From Limanda limanda (Eukaryota; Chordata; Actinopteri; Pleuronectiformes; Pleuronectidae), in NCBI RefSeq assembly GCF_963576545.1, contig NC_083639.1, forward strand, positions 22,166,118 through 22,230,117: 64,000 nt of DNA, written 5' to 3'. The notes under the pieces are model-generated. The model had not been told where the DNA came from and made no database searches. It worked only from the letters and a program-made list of their open reading frames with translations. Every line of letters starts with the position of its first letter. Positions within the stretch are counted from its first letter, which is position 1. Shown piece by piece: positions 53,535 to 62,270 of the stretch. Made by a program: the position numbers and the translations under genes.

Positions 53535-54030
53535 TGTGTGCATGCGTGTGATCATCTGCAAGCCCTGGCTGTTTAGGTAGAGGGTTAGGGTAACCTAAGG
53601 ATTGTTATTATCCAATTCTCCTGGGTGTAGTTGAGACAAATGGATTGTCATTTTCGATTCTTCTGGGGGAGGGGGGCAAATAGACCCCCGGGTGTGGGTG
53701 CAGGGGTGCTGCAATGTGGGGTCAATCAAACCCAAGGCTGATTCCAATTGTAATCAAGAGGGGTATAAAGGTCACCCGGTGTCCCATTCACCGTGTGCCA
53801 CCCTCCCTGACCATGCCACGATATCACATCGGCGCGTTTGCACAATTGAAACATCTATTCTCTGAGGATCTCTCCTAGACGTAGAAGCAGACGGACAACC
53901 AGATGGAGTAGCAGACCGAGAAGAAGACAGAGACGACTTTGAGGACTACCCAGTGGGTGATGCAGATTTATCATCCTTGGACAAAGAAGAAGAGGGACAA
54001 AGAAAAAAAAAACTGTGTACCAGACATGTG
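53430..54030 (+). mobile_element. Truncated piggyBac-like element
   Basis: It begins TTAA then CCCTTGTGTTCTTC and 'ggtcaaattgaccc', the typical start of fish piggyBac elements at their TTAA target. A (GT)n tract (about 53468-53533) has expanded inside it. Around 53887-54025 an acidic frame (VADREEDRDDFEDYPVGD) resembles the acidic N-terminus of such transposases. No downstream DDD catalytic region or matching right end is found, so the element is broken. Confidence 0.5.
53468..53533. repeat. (GT)n microsatellite
   Basis: About 33 GT units inside the piggyBac-like fragment, ending 'tgtctgtgtgcatgcgtgtg'. Confidence 0.95.
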
Positions 54031-54089
54031 TAAAGGTTCGGATTTTTGCACTCTCTGGAAAGGATGAGAAATTGTCGTTTATTTTTGGT

Positions 54090-54232
54090 TTTACTGTATG
54101 AGTTTGTTTAATTTAATTATTGAGTATTTCTACTTCACTGTCTTTGTACTTTTACTTGTAATGGAATATTACTTTACTGTCTTGGTACTTTTACCTCAGT
54201 GAATGATCCGAATTCTTCTTCCACCATTGGTT
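54090..54232. repeat. Partial copy of the CAGTGGTGG hAT MITE
   Basis: 'gtatttctacttcactgtct', 'ggtacttttacctcagtgaa' and the end 'cttcttccaccattgg' match the right half of the family represented at 7943-8495. Confidence 0.55.
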
Positions 54233-54607
54233 AAGTTAATTTTGTTGCTAACACTTTAGTACTTGTTTAACAAGTACTTGTAACAGAGTATTTCTACTGT
54301 GCAGTATTAGAACTCTCGTTTCCTCTTCGTCCTCGAGTCCAATGCACACTTATGAATAATTATGTCATTTTCTAAAAAAAATGAATAATTTACGCAGTGT
54401 CATAACTACATCTCTGACGTTTATAACAAACCAGATGGTTTAAAAATCGGTTGAAAATTGAGCAAGTTATGGTTATTTACCACTACCAACACAATGTTAT
54501 GGGTGAGCGAGATGCTCCGTAGCAAGATGGCCGCCATGTGGTGACGTCCGGCTCCGTCGAACGAGACATCTAGTCTTTATATATAAATCTATGGTCTCTG
54601 TCCCCTC

Positions 54608-55454
54608 CAGTGTTGCCAACTTGGCGACTTTTTTGCTAAATCTGGCGACTTTCCAAAGCCTCATGGCGACTTTTTTTGTCAAAAGCTACTAGCGACAAAT
54701 CTAGCGACTTTTTCTGGTGTTATTGGAGACTTTCTGGTGTTTTGGAGACTGACGTGAAAGCACGTATCGTTCTGCAGTTACTGTCCTCAACGAGCAGCGG
54801 GTGCAGCCATGAGCCCCTCCGCTGTCCCAGAGCACTCACAGGCGGTCAGTCTCCCAGTAGCCTTGCAGGCGGAGCAGAGAGAGAGAGAGAGGAGAGCCAA
54901 GCTCCGCGTCCTCCAGACTAAAAATGTTGCCGGTCCCAAGCCCGGATCAAGGAGGAGGGTTGGACGTAGAGCCAGCAATTCCACCCCACTTAACACCCTT
55001 TTGATTAAATTAAACATTTAACAATATAGTACAAAATTGATTTTGTATGTGGGTCTACACACGGCATTAAAGTCATGACGTTATTTTGAGATGTGATGGC
55101 CTATTTCAATGGCAAGTTAACAAATAAAAAACAAGAATCAACAGAAGAATACGGAGGCGTATTGCGCTACTTGAAAAACAAACGTTTTTTTTAATTTTAT
55201 TTTTTATTTTATTGAGAACCTATAATTATCTCAAAAAAAAATAATTTCGTTTTTTAAGTGAATGCAATACGCTTCTGTAGAAGAAAGCTCATTTGTAGTT
55301 CTAAACATATTTAGGATATTTTTTTCTAACTTTTTGTACGTCCTACAGCGACCATTACAATTATGCAAATTATGCGATGACGTCATTTAGCGACTTCTAG
55401 CGACTTTTCGATCAGCCAATAGCTGCTTTCCTTACTGAGGAGTTGGCAACACTG
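54608..55454. mobile_element. hAT element just upstream of the zinc-finger gene
   Basis: The left end is CAGTGTTGCCAACTTGGCGA and the right end in reverse is CAGTGTTGCCAACTC. The 8-bp target duplication GTCCCCTC is perfect (54600-54607 and 55455-55462). Subterminal 'tagcgacttt' repeats occur at both ends. The 847-bp element lacks a recognisable transposase. Its right edge is 29 bp before the zinc-finger gene's start codon. Confidence 0.93.
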
Positions 55455-55483
55455 GTCCCCTCAGTGACTCAGAGAGAAGCAAC

Positions 55484-55778
55484 ATGGCCGCCATGCAGCT
55501 GCTGCGGGTGTTGGCACATGAGCGGATCAGCGCTGCCGCTGAAGACTTCCTGCTGCAGCTGGAGGAAGGAGGAGGAAAGGCTCGAGTCCCGGAGCTGAGA
55601 GCGATGCTCACCGAGCGGCTAATGGCGGCGGAGGAGCAGATCCTCTCTGGGCTGGAGGAAGCCTTGTTCGAGTCCGAGGAGCGAGTGGAGCGGTCCGAGC
55701 GGTCCCAGCGGGAGGTCTGCGGCCGGAGGAGGCTGCTGGAGGCCGCGATGCAGCCCGTAGTCCGGCTGCACAGAGCAG
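55484..55778 (+). CDS. Zinc-finger gene exon 1
   Basis: Starts at AACATGG, a strong start context, with a second in-frame ATG three codons later. The donor is AGAGCAG|GTCAGT after 98 codons and one base, which joins in phase to 59799. It codes for a predicted coiled or helical N-terminal segment rich in Ala, Glu and Leu. The alternative of reading on to the stop after 55801 would give a finger-less peptide. Confidence 0.8.
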
Positions 55779-58700
55779 GTCAGTCCCGGGAGGAACCATA
55801 GAGATATATCAAGTCTTTGTATCTATGGGAAGAACCGCTAACATGCTAACCTAAGCTAGCATCCGCTCGAGCAGCGGAGTTAAAACGTCACTTCCTGTCT
55901 CTGTCGGCTGCCGTAAAGTGAGCCCTCATGTGAGAAGCCAGCCGCCGCTCGGGTTTTTGCTGCGCGTCTACTTGTGCCTTATACGGTAAAGCGGTATAGA
56001 TAGTCGGAGCGCCTAAAAAGTACGAAAACACAACTATATTTTAGTTATAGTCTCTCATTTGATAAGTTGTTTTGTTATCTGCATGGCTTATCTGTTCATG
56101 TAAATTATATATTTTTATATCTTGGGCCACTAGCACAGATTTGCTCTTTAATTTTCTGCAGTAAAAACACACACAACTTTTTCTCAGCATAGTCAGAGAC
56201 ACCACGAACAGGAATCCACTCGAAGTCACTTACAACCGATTAAGGAACATTTTTAATCAGCTTCCAATAGGGTTGGTAATAGGGCTGAACGATTTGGGGA
56301 AATAATCTAATTGCGATTTTTTTATTTGATCCAATTTTTTTTCCCCAACAAAACGTAATGAATGATTTAAATATGACCAACACAATATTAGATACATTTA
56401 GTGTTAAATAATATTTAAAGTTATAGGTGTCTTACTGCTCCCAAGTCAGAAACATTTCACACAACTGAAACATAGAATTTGCCTCTACTATACTTTGAAA
56501 GTATTTTGTAAAATCAAAGTAAAGAAAGTTATAAATAAAAAACGGAGAAATGCACAGGCCACAAAGTCAAACAGTACAACTGCATGTATGAACAGTTTCC
56601 TGAAGTTAATGAAATGGTCCCACTCCTCAGACTGGGATTTTTAACCCTTTCGAACACAAGTCACGTAACAGACAGAGTGTGTGTGGAGCCACAACACAGC
56701 AGACATGAGGCGCTGTAAAGCCTTGAGCATCCCGTTCATGTCCGGGTGGTCGTGCAGCGGTACGGAGGCGCCGGGCCTCAGCAGGAAGACCCCCATGCTG
56801 AGCACCTCTGTCCCGCAGATGTGCGTGTAGGTGACCGGAGGGCTCCGGAGCCCCGCCGCTCACGTGCTACTCTCGTTCGCACGTGATAATCGCGCAAGTT
56901 GCGATTAGGAAATCGCGTTTTATCATATCGCGATTAAATCGCAAATGCAATTAATCGTTCAGCCCTAGTTGGTAATGAATATTCGAATATTTGTCATTAA
57001 GAATTTATTCAAATAAATATCCAAGATTCAAGATTCAAGATTTTTTATTGGCAAATGAACAGAGATAACATGAAGTAGTCACTGTCAATGAAATGCTTGG
57101 GTCACACACTCTCTTTAAGCAATGCTCAAGTATAAAATAGAATAAAAAAAGAATAAAATAGAATAACAATGAAATAGAATATCAAACATTTAAAATAGAA
57201 AATAAAATATATACATCTAAATATATATCCAAATATATATCCTAATATTTGCCCTAATATAATCGTTCTAGTCCAGCAGATTATGAGAACATCTTCCGGT
57301 ATCTTGCGGACTGACAGTGAACCGACTGCGCACACGTCTTAGCCCAGAACATGTGAATATGTTGATTTTCATGAACAAGAACACACAGATGGGCCTGTGA
57401 TAGGTAATGTATGCCCAGGCAATCCATGCAGGCAGTTGTTTAATAGCCTGATGTTTGTTAGCCATTTCACAGAACCTACAGTAGGCTAGACCAGAGGTCT
57501 TCAACAGGGGGTCCGCGGAGGTACTGCAGGGGGGTCACGAAATTTTAGCTTGATTAAACATTTCTTTTTTTTGCAAACAATTTTTTTCCGAAAATTTAAA
57601 TGTCTTTAAATACACATTAATAGAATCCAACATATTATAGCGAACAGATAAATGGAGTCGGAAGACATTATCTTTCTGTGTATTATTTAAATAGCTTAGT
57701 ATTTATTGCACAATAATAGTGTAGCTATGTTTATAATTGGCACTAGGCCCAGTTTAATGAAAAATACAATTTCATACAATATATATAGAAGGGGGTCCCT
57801 GCTCTCTCTCCATCAGTTTGGGGGTCCTTGGCCTGAACAACGTTGAAGACCTCTGGGCTAGACTGTAAGGTAGCTATAGCCTACATCTCGCTAATAAGTT
57901 GCCATGACTAGGGCTGCAACTAACGACTATTCTGATAGTCGATTAGTCACCGATTATTGAAACGATTAATCGACTAATCGGATTATGAATGACACAAATT
58001 CTCAATTGCTATTATTTAGCAAGCAGCTTTTAAATTTAGCTTGAGGTTGTTCAAGGCATGTGGTGACTGAAAATAAATACAATAAAGATCGATACTTCAT
58101 TCAAAAAAATGTCTTTTAATAAACTTTACTGCATATAAGGGCACTGCTAACACAAAAGCAAAGAAAAATCAAGTTTGTCCATTTAAAACCAAGGACAGGT
58201 AAAGTGCTAATAAAAAAATTATAAATTTTAATTCAAGTTTCCCTTTTTACTGTTAACCAAGAAGAGGCCAAGTGCTGATACTAAAAATAAATTAAAAATC
58301 AAGTATCCATTTTATGTCACACGAAAAATGGATACTTGATTTTTAACAAAAAAAACAGGGAATATAACATTAATAAAAACATCAACAAACCAATCTTCGG
58401 ACTAAATAATTGTGATTAAAACAAGACATTTGTCAGGCAATAGGATAACATTTACGACGTAACCAACGATTCATCGACGAGTAAATTCGTCGCCAAATAT
58501 TTTTGTCATCGATTTTTGTCGTCGACGTCGACTAATCGTTGCACCCATAGCCATGACTGTCAATTTAAAACAATTATCTAATTTGGCATTAAGCCATGTT
58601 TTGTTATTATTCTTGTGTATTTGTGTCGAGTCTGATGACCAGTCAACTTCGCTCAGAGTTTTACGTTAAGTAGCGTAGGCTAAGTTAAAACTCAATTGTC

Positions 58701-60964
58701 AAATAATTAGGCTGCCGCCAGCGTCGGGAAGCCTGCCGTTTAAAAAGATGGATGTTAGTCATAAAACCGTGTTTATTTCTTTTTAAAATTATTTTCCAAT
58801 GTTATTATTAATTATTCATTTTTCAAAGGTCTATGCTGTAGCCAGGCAGTGATGCGTTGCAATCGCTACCTGTTAAAATCCGTCGGATGTCATAATGGGC
58901 TGTGAAAAGTTAAACTTGACTACAAAATGGCGTATTTCCTTAATGAAGCTATTTTTGAGAAATATCAGTCCTGTTGTGTGCGTGTTTAACCTTAATGCGT
59001 GTGGGGGTGATGGGTGGGGGAAAAAACATGGGGGGGGACCATGAATATTCAAATAATTGTTCAATAACGTTATGAATATTTTCGAACATGAAACTCTTGT
59101 AAAGTCCCATCCCTAGCTTCCAAATATGGTTATATTTGTATACATTGTTTGGTTTTTACAGACTTGCCCTTTAATTTGCAGTAAAAAATTCATGATAATT
59201 GACATGAGCAGATACGCCATGAAGATGTAAAAAATGTTTTTCCTAATTCTTTGCTGTTTCAACCAATCATGCTGTTTTACCGTAAAGCCACAAGTAGACG
59301 CGCAACAAAAACCCAAGGGGCGGCTGGCTTAACACATGACGGCTCACTTTACTGCAGTTGGCTGCTCCACCTCTCACATGAATAATGAGGAGGATTTGAT
59401 GCTGTTGTTAACAAGTCTGTGCAGAAAACCTGCTGCTGTGTGGCTCATGTCTGAAACAGAAAGTCTGGACACATTTCTCTGAGTTTTACCCACAGGTCTT
59501 GTCTGAAAGCAGCTTAACCAACTAGCTAACGTCCCCTCGCCCTGTTCTCCTCTGTTAGGGACCTAATTGGTTTATTTGGCCTCAAAAATGAAAAATGTTT
59601 TTAACCAGAAACCCTTTGTTTTATGCTGCTTCCTTTACGAGCTGCATCGTAACACTAACTGTAAACGACATCAACATATCTACTTACTGAATGTGATAGT
59701 TCAAAAATCACATCAGCCGACATTAAACGACGCAACACAAGTTTTTCAAAATACTTCAGGAAACTCTGAAATGATAAACGTGTGTATTTGTGTTTCAGTG
59801 TGTACTGCAGACGTCCAGCAACTGATGGTGATTAAAGAAGAGGTTCCCCCTGAGGAGCAGCAGTGGAGCCCCCTTGTGGACCAGGAGGACCCAGAGCCCC
59901 CCCACATTAAAGAGGAACGGGAGGAACCATGGACCAATCAGGATGAACAGCAGCTTCAAAGACTGGAGGAGGCTGATATCAAGTTCACATTGACTCCTGT
60001 CGCTGTGAAGAGTGAAGAAGATGAAGAGAAACATAAATCGTCAACGCTACGTCCGAGTGAGAGGAAGGAGAACAGAGTGGACTGTGGAGGACCAGAACCA
60101 GCCAGGAACTCAGGTTCTGATGGATGTTCACAACCAGGTCCTGAGGACAAGAGTGAAGACTCTTCTGAAACTGAAGTCAGTGAGGATGATTGGATGGAGA
60201 CCAGCGAACCTCAGACTGGTTTAAATACAAGAAATAACAAACAGCCTCTAAGTGATATGGGAAGTAAGACAGAAAAAAAATCGTTTACTTGCTCTGAGTG
60301 TGGTAAAAGATTTAGCCATAGGGGCAGTCTAGATAATCATATGAGGATTCATACAGGAGAGAAACCGTTCAGTTGCTCTGAGTGTGGTAAAAGATTTAGC
60401 CAAAGGGGCAGTCTAAATAACCATATGAGGATTCATACAGGAGAGAAACTGTTCAGTTGCTCCGAGTGTGGTAATAGATTTAACCGTAGGGCTCATCTAA
60501 ATTCACATATGAAGATTCATAAAGGAGAGCAGCCGTTTAGTTGCTCTGAGTGTGGTAAAAGATTTAACCATAGGAGCAATCTAACTAACCATATGAGGAG
60601 TCATACAGGAGAGAAACCGTTTGGTTGCTCTGAGTGTGGTAAAAGATTTAACCATAGGAGCAATCTAACTAACCACATGAGGGTTCATACAGGAGAGAAG
60701 CCGTTTGGTTGCTCTGAGTGTGGTAAAAGATTTACCCAAATGAGAGATCTATATAGACATATGAGGATTCATACAGGAGATAAACCGTTTTTTTGCTCAG
60801 AGTGTGGTAAAATATTTAACCAAAGGGCCAATCTAAATAGACATATGAGGAGTCATACAGGAGAGAAACCGTTTTTTTGCTCAGAGTGTGGTGAAAGATT
60901 TAACCAAAGGTTCAATCTAAATAGACATATGAGGCGTCATGCAGGAGAGAAACTGTGTAGTTGA
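55484..60964 (+). CDS. C2H2 zinc-finger protein (whole gene, two coding exons)
   Basis: Joining 55484-55778 and 59799-60964 gives 486 aa. Residues 1-98 form an Ala/Glu/Arg-rich, probably helical N-terminus ([20 protein letters not shown]...) of the kind that starts many teleost zinc-finger genes. Residues ~99-240 are acidic with KEE motifs ([28 protein letters not shown]). Residues 263-479 are eight tandem C2H2 fingers on a 28-residue repeat with TGEKPF-type linkers. No KRAB, BTB or SCAN domain is visible. It is predicted to be a nuclear sequence-specific DNA-binding regulator. Recognition helices differ between most fingers, but fingers 4 and 5 share HRSNLTN. The array ends at a TGA that replaces the first zinc-binding Cys of a ninth finger. 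No orthologue can be named in this fast-evolving family. Confidence 0.87.
56280..56967. mobile_element. hAT element carrying a captured ADO gene fragment
   Basis: The ends are TAGGGCTGAACGATT and its reverse complement AATCGTTCAGCCCTA, perfect over 15 bp. The 8-bp duplication GTTGGTAA is perfect (56272-56279 and 56968-56975). It inserted 12 bp inside the left end of the element at 56268. A GC-rich internal segment codes, on the minus strand, for a piece of a thiol dioxygenase (see next entry). The rest is non-coding. Confidence 0.93.
56722..56838 (-). pseudogene. ado: ADO-like (2-aminoethanethiol dioxygenase) fragment
   Basis: In the frame starting at 56838 the minus strand reads [20 protein letters not shown], then [19 protein letters not shown]. 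This closely resembles the conserved core of vertebrate ADO, including the HDHP motif that supplies two iron-binding histidines. ADO oxidises cysteamine and N-terminal cysteines using O2. Only about 39 residues remain; similarity stops at MLK. There is an in-frame TGA ten codons upstream of the fragment, and no start codon before the fragment. It lies wholly inside a hAT element, so it is a captured gene fragment and not the functional gene. Confidence 0.8.
57492..57855. mobile_element. Short hAT MITE (CAGAGGTCTTCAAC family)
   Basis: The left end is CAGAGGTCTTCAACAGGGGG and the right end in reverse CAGAGGTCTTCAACGTTGTT. The 8-bp duplication GGCTAGAC is perfect (57484-57491 and 57856-57863). 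It is 364 bp long and non-coding. Confidence 0.93.
57909..58549. mobile_element. hAT MITE (TAGGGCTGCAAC family)
   Basis: The left end is TAGGGCTGCAACTAACGA and the right end in reverse TATGGGTGCAACGATTAG. The 8-bp duplication GCCATGAC is perfect (57901-57908 and 58550-58557). Subterminal 'gtcgattagtc'-type repeats are present. The element is 641 bp with no transposase. Confidence 0.92.
59799..60964 (+). CDS. Zinc-finger gene exon 2 (acidic region and fingers)
   Basis: The acceptor is TTTCAG|TGTGTACTGCAG. The frame upstream of it back to 59567 is open but lies in the intron and lacks the family's N-terminus. The exon encodes [20 protein letters not shown] and eight fingers. The helix residues -1 to 6 are, in order, [49 protein letters not shown] and QRFNLNR. 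All Cys and His zinc ligands are present in the eight fingers. Stop TGA is at 60962-60964. Confidence 0.88.
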
Positions 60965-61072
60965 TCTCAGTGTGGTAAAAGATTTAAGATTCAGTCCTAT
61001 TGTACAAGACATGTGAGGACTAATCAAGGAGAGAAGTGATTCAGTTGCAACCTTTGCAACAAAAGTTTTTAT
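60965..61072 (+). pseudogene. Decaying ninth and tenth zinc fingers after the stop
   Basis: In frame with the fingers, sequence after the TGA still reads SQCGKRFKIQSYCTRHVRTN, then QGEK, a second TGA, FSCNLCNKSFY and TAG. The first stop stands where a finger's first Cys codon (TGC/TGT) should be, and the second His of finger 9 is Asn. These are remnants of a longer array that is no longer translated. Confidence 0.85.
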
Positions 61073-61392
61073 TAGGATTTATCAGCAGATGTTCATATTA
61101 TACATATTCATAGTTCACTGTTTTCAATAGACTATTAACCGTTTTTATGTTCCTAGAAAATATAACTCATTGAATAACAAGAAAGAATTGTGTTTATATA
61201 TCTTGTTTCTACTGATTTCTACATAATGTATCTATTTTTCATAATGTCCCTCATGTCATTTTAAGTGTGTTCCTTGCACAGAATGAATGTGTGTTCTTAA
61301 CTTGTTCATATGATTAATATATGTTGGTATCTTGGTTTGTGAGATTCAATGACAGTGTGTGTTCTCCTTTATGTATTGAATGTGTTTCCAAG

Positions 61393-61398
61393 AATAAA
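61393..61398 (+). terminator. Poly(A) signal of the zinc-finger gene
   Basis: AATAAA about 430 bp after the stop codon, followed within 10 bp by an A-run. It is the first convincing polyadenylation signal after the finger exon on this strand. Confidence 0.6.
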
Positions 61399-61399
61399 A

Positions 61400-62268
61400 G
61401 TCTAAAAAAAAAGATAATGGCGTCGTCGCCTTCCTCCTCCCCCTCCTGTTTCTGTACGAACGGAGGCTGCACTGGCTACAGTTGAATTGTCTCATCACGA
61501 GACAAATTAATCAGCTTCTCACAGTCAGACATGTTTGTTTACGTTTGTCGTGAAGTCGGAACTGGGCAATTTCAGGTCAGAATATCTGACATACGAGTCG
61601 TCTGGAACGCAGCATTACACTCACACACACAGACGTGAAGCAGCGACGACGGAGGAGCCCTCATTAACATGAATAACGGTAAATGTCAAACAGCAGGACT
61701 GTTAAATTCAGAGACAGCTGTGATGTCCCCAATCTCTAAAATTTGAAGATAATTATTTGTATATGTTTGTGCTGGGATGGTTTGGTTCCGTCGGTCAATC
61801 TGTGTGATACTGGACTCAGTAGATCACAGATCTATATAAAACAATATAGATCATAGGGCAGTGATTCAAAACAAACATATTTAATCTAATGATCAATTAC
61901 GCAAGGATCGACATCACGTGACGGACGCAGGAAGTGAAGCGTTTGTCCTCACTGCAGTGTGCAAAAGGCACGCCACACTTCAAACTGCATGTGCTCGGGC
62001 TCGTTCATTGCTGCTTTGCAGTCCTAGAAATTGCAGAAATGTAATTTTAATGTTTAATTGTTTATTGTTTTCATCTCAATTTGAAGATGATCTGATATAA
62101 GCCCTGGTACAAGTACCTCAAAGTAAATATGTGGAATATGGCCAAAATGGCCACTAAATGCAAAATGGCGGCCTTCCTGTTGTGTTTTACATAATGCTTC
62201 TTGAGACTTTTTTGTTTTTCTGGTCATGATAGCTTTGTCAATGTGAACGTGTTCCAGGGGTCTCGTTA
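61400..62268. other. Intergenic gap between zinc-finger gene and Tc1 element
   Basis: No gene or repeat recognised. Short open frames, such as the one at 61918-62100, have no supporting features. Confidence 0.45.
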
Positions 62269-62270
62269 TA

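Larger units (their letters stand above)
56268..59115. mobile_element. hAT element hosting three further insertions
   Basis: Perfect 8-bp duplications GCTTCCAA flank it (56260-56267 and 59116-59123). The left end is TAGGGTTGGTAATGAATATT and the right end in reverse TAGGGATGGGACTTTAC, so the inverted repeat is short. Only about 1.1 kb belongs to the element itself; the remainder is the three hAT insertions at 56280, 57492 and 57909. An 'attcaagattcaagatttt ... caatgaaatgcttgggtcac' segment at about 57020-57120 may be another retroposon end inside it. Confidence 0.85.
55912..59356. mobile_element. Old element with long inverted repeats (outermost shell)
   Basis: The left arm from 55912 (CGTAAAGTGAGCCCTCATGT...) and the reverse of the right arm ending at 59356 (...AGTAAAGTGAGCCGTCATGT) stay similar for well over 80 bp, including 'tgcgcgtctacttgtg' and 'atggcttatctgttcatg' versus 'atggcgtatctgctcatg'. 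The flanks GTCGGCTGC (55903-55911) and GTTGGCTGC (59357-59365) match at 8 of 9 bases. A 9-bp duplication with long inverted repeats points to a Mutator-like element. That is inference; no transposase remains. Confidence 0.6.

Noticed and set aside
56627..56863. 78-codon minus-strand frame [15 protein letters not shown]...
   Set aside because: It is an alternative frame over the captured ADO fragment; the meaningful frame is offset and has no start codon.
59567..59798. Upstream in-frame ATG extension of the zinc-finger exon
   Set aside because: The 3' splice acceptor TTTCAG at 59793-59798 and the matching phase of the exon at 55484 fit the family structure better; the extension has no family similarity.
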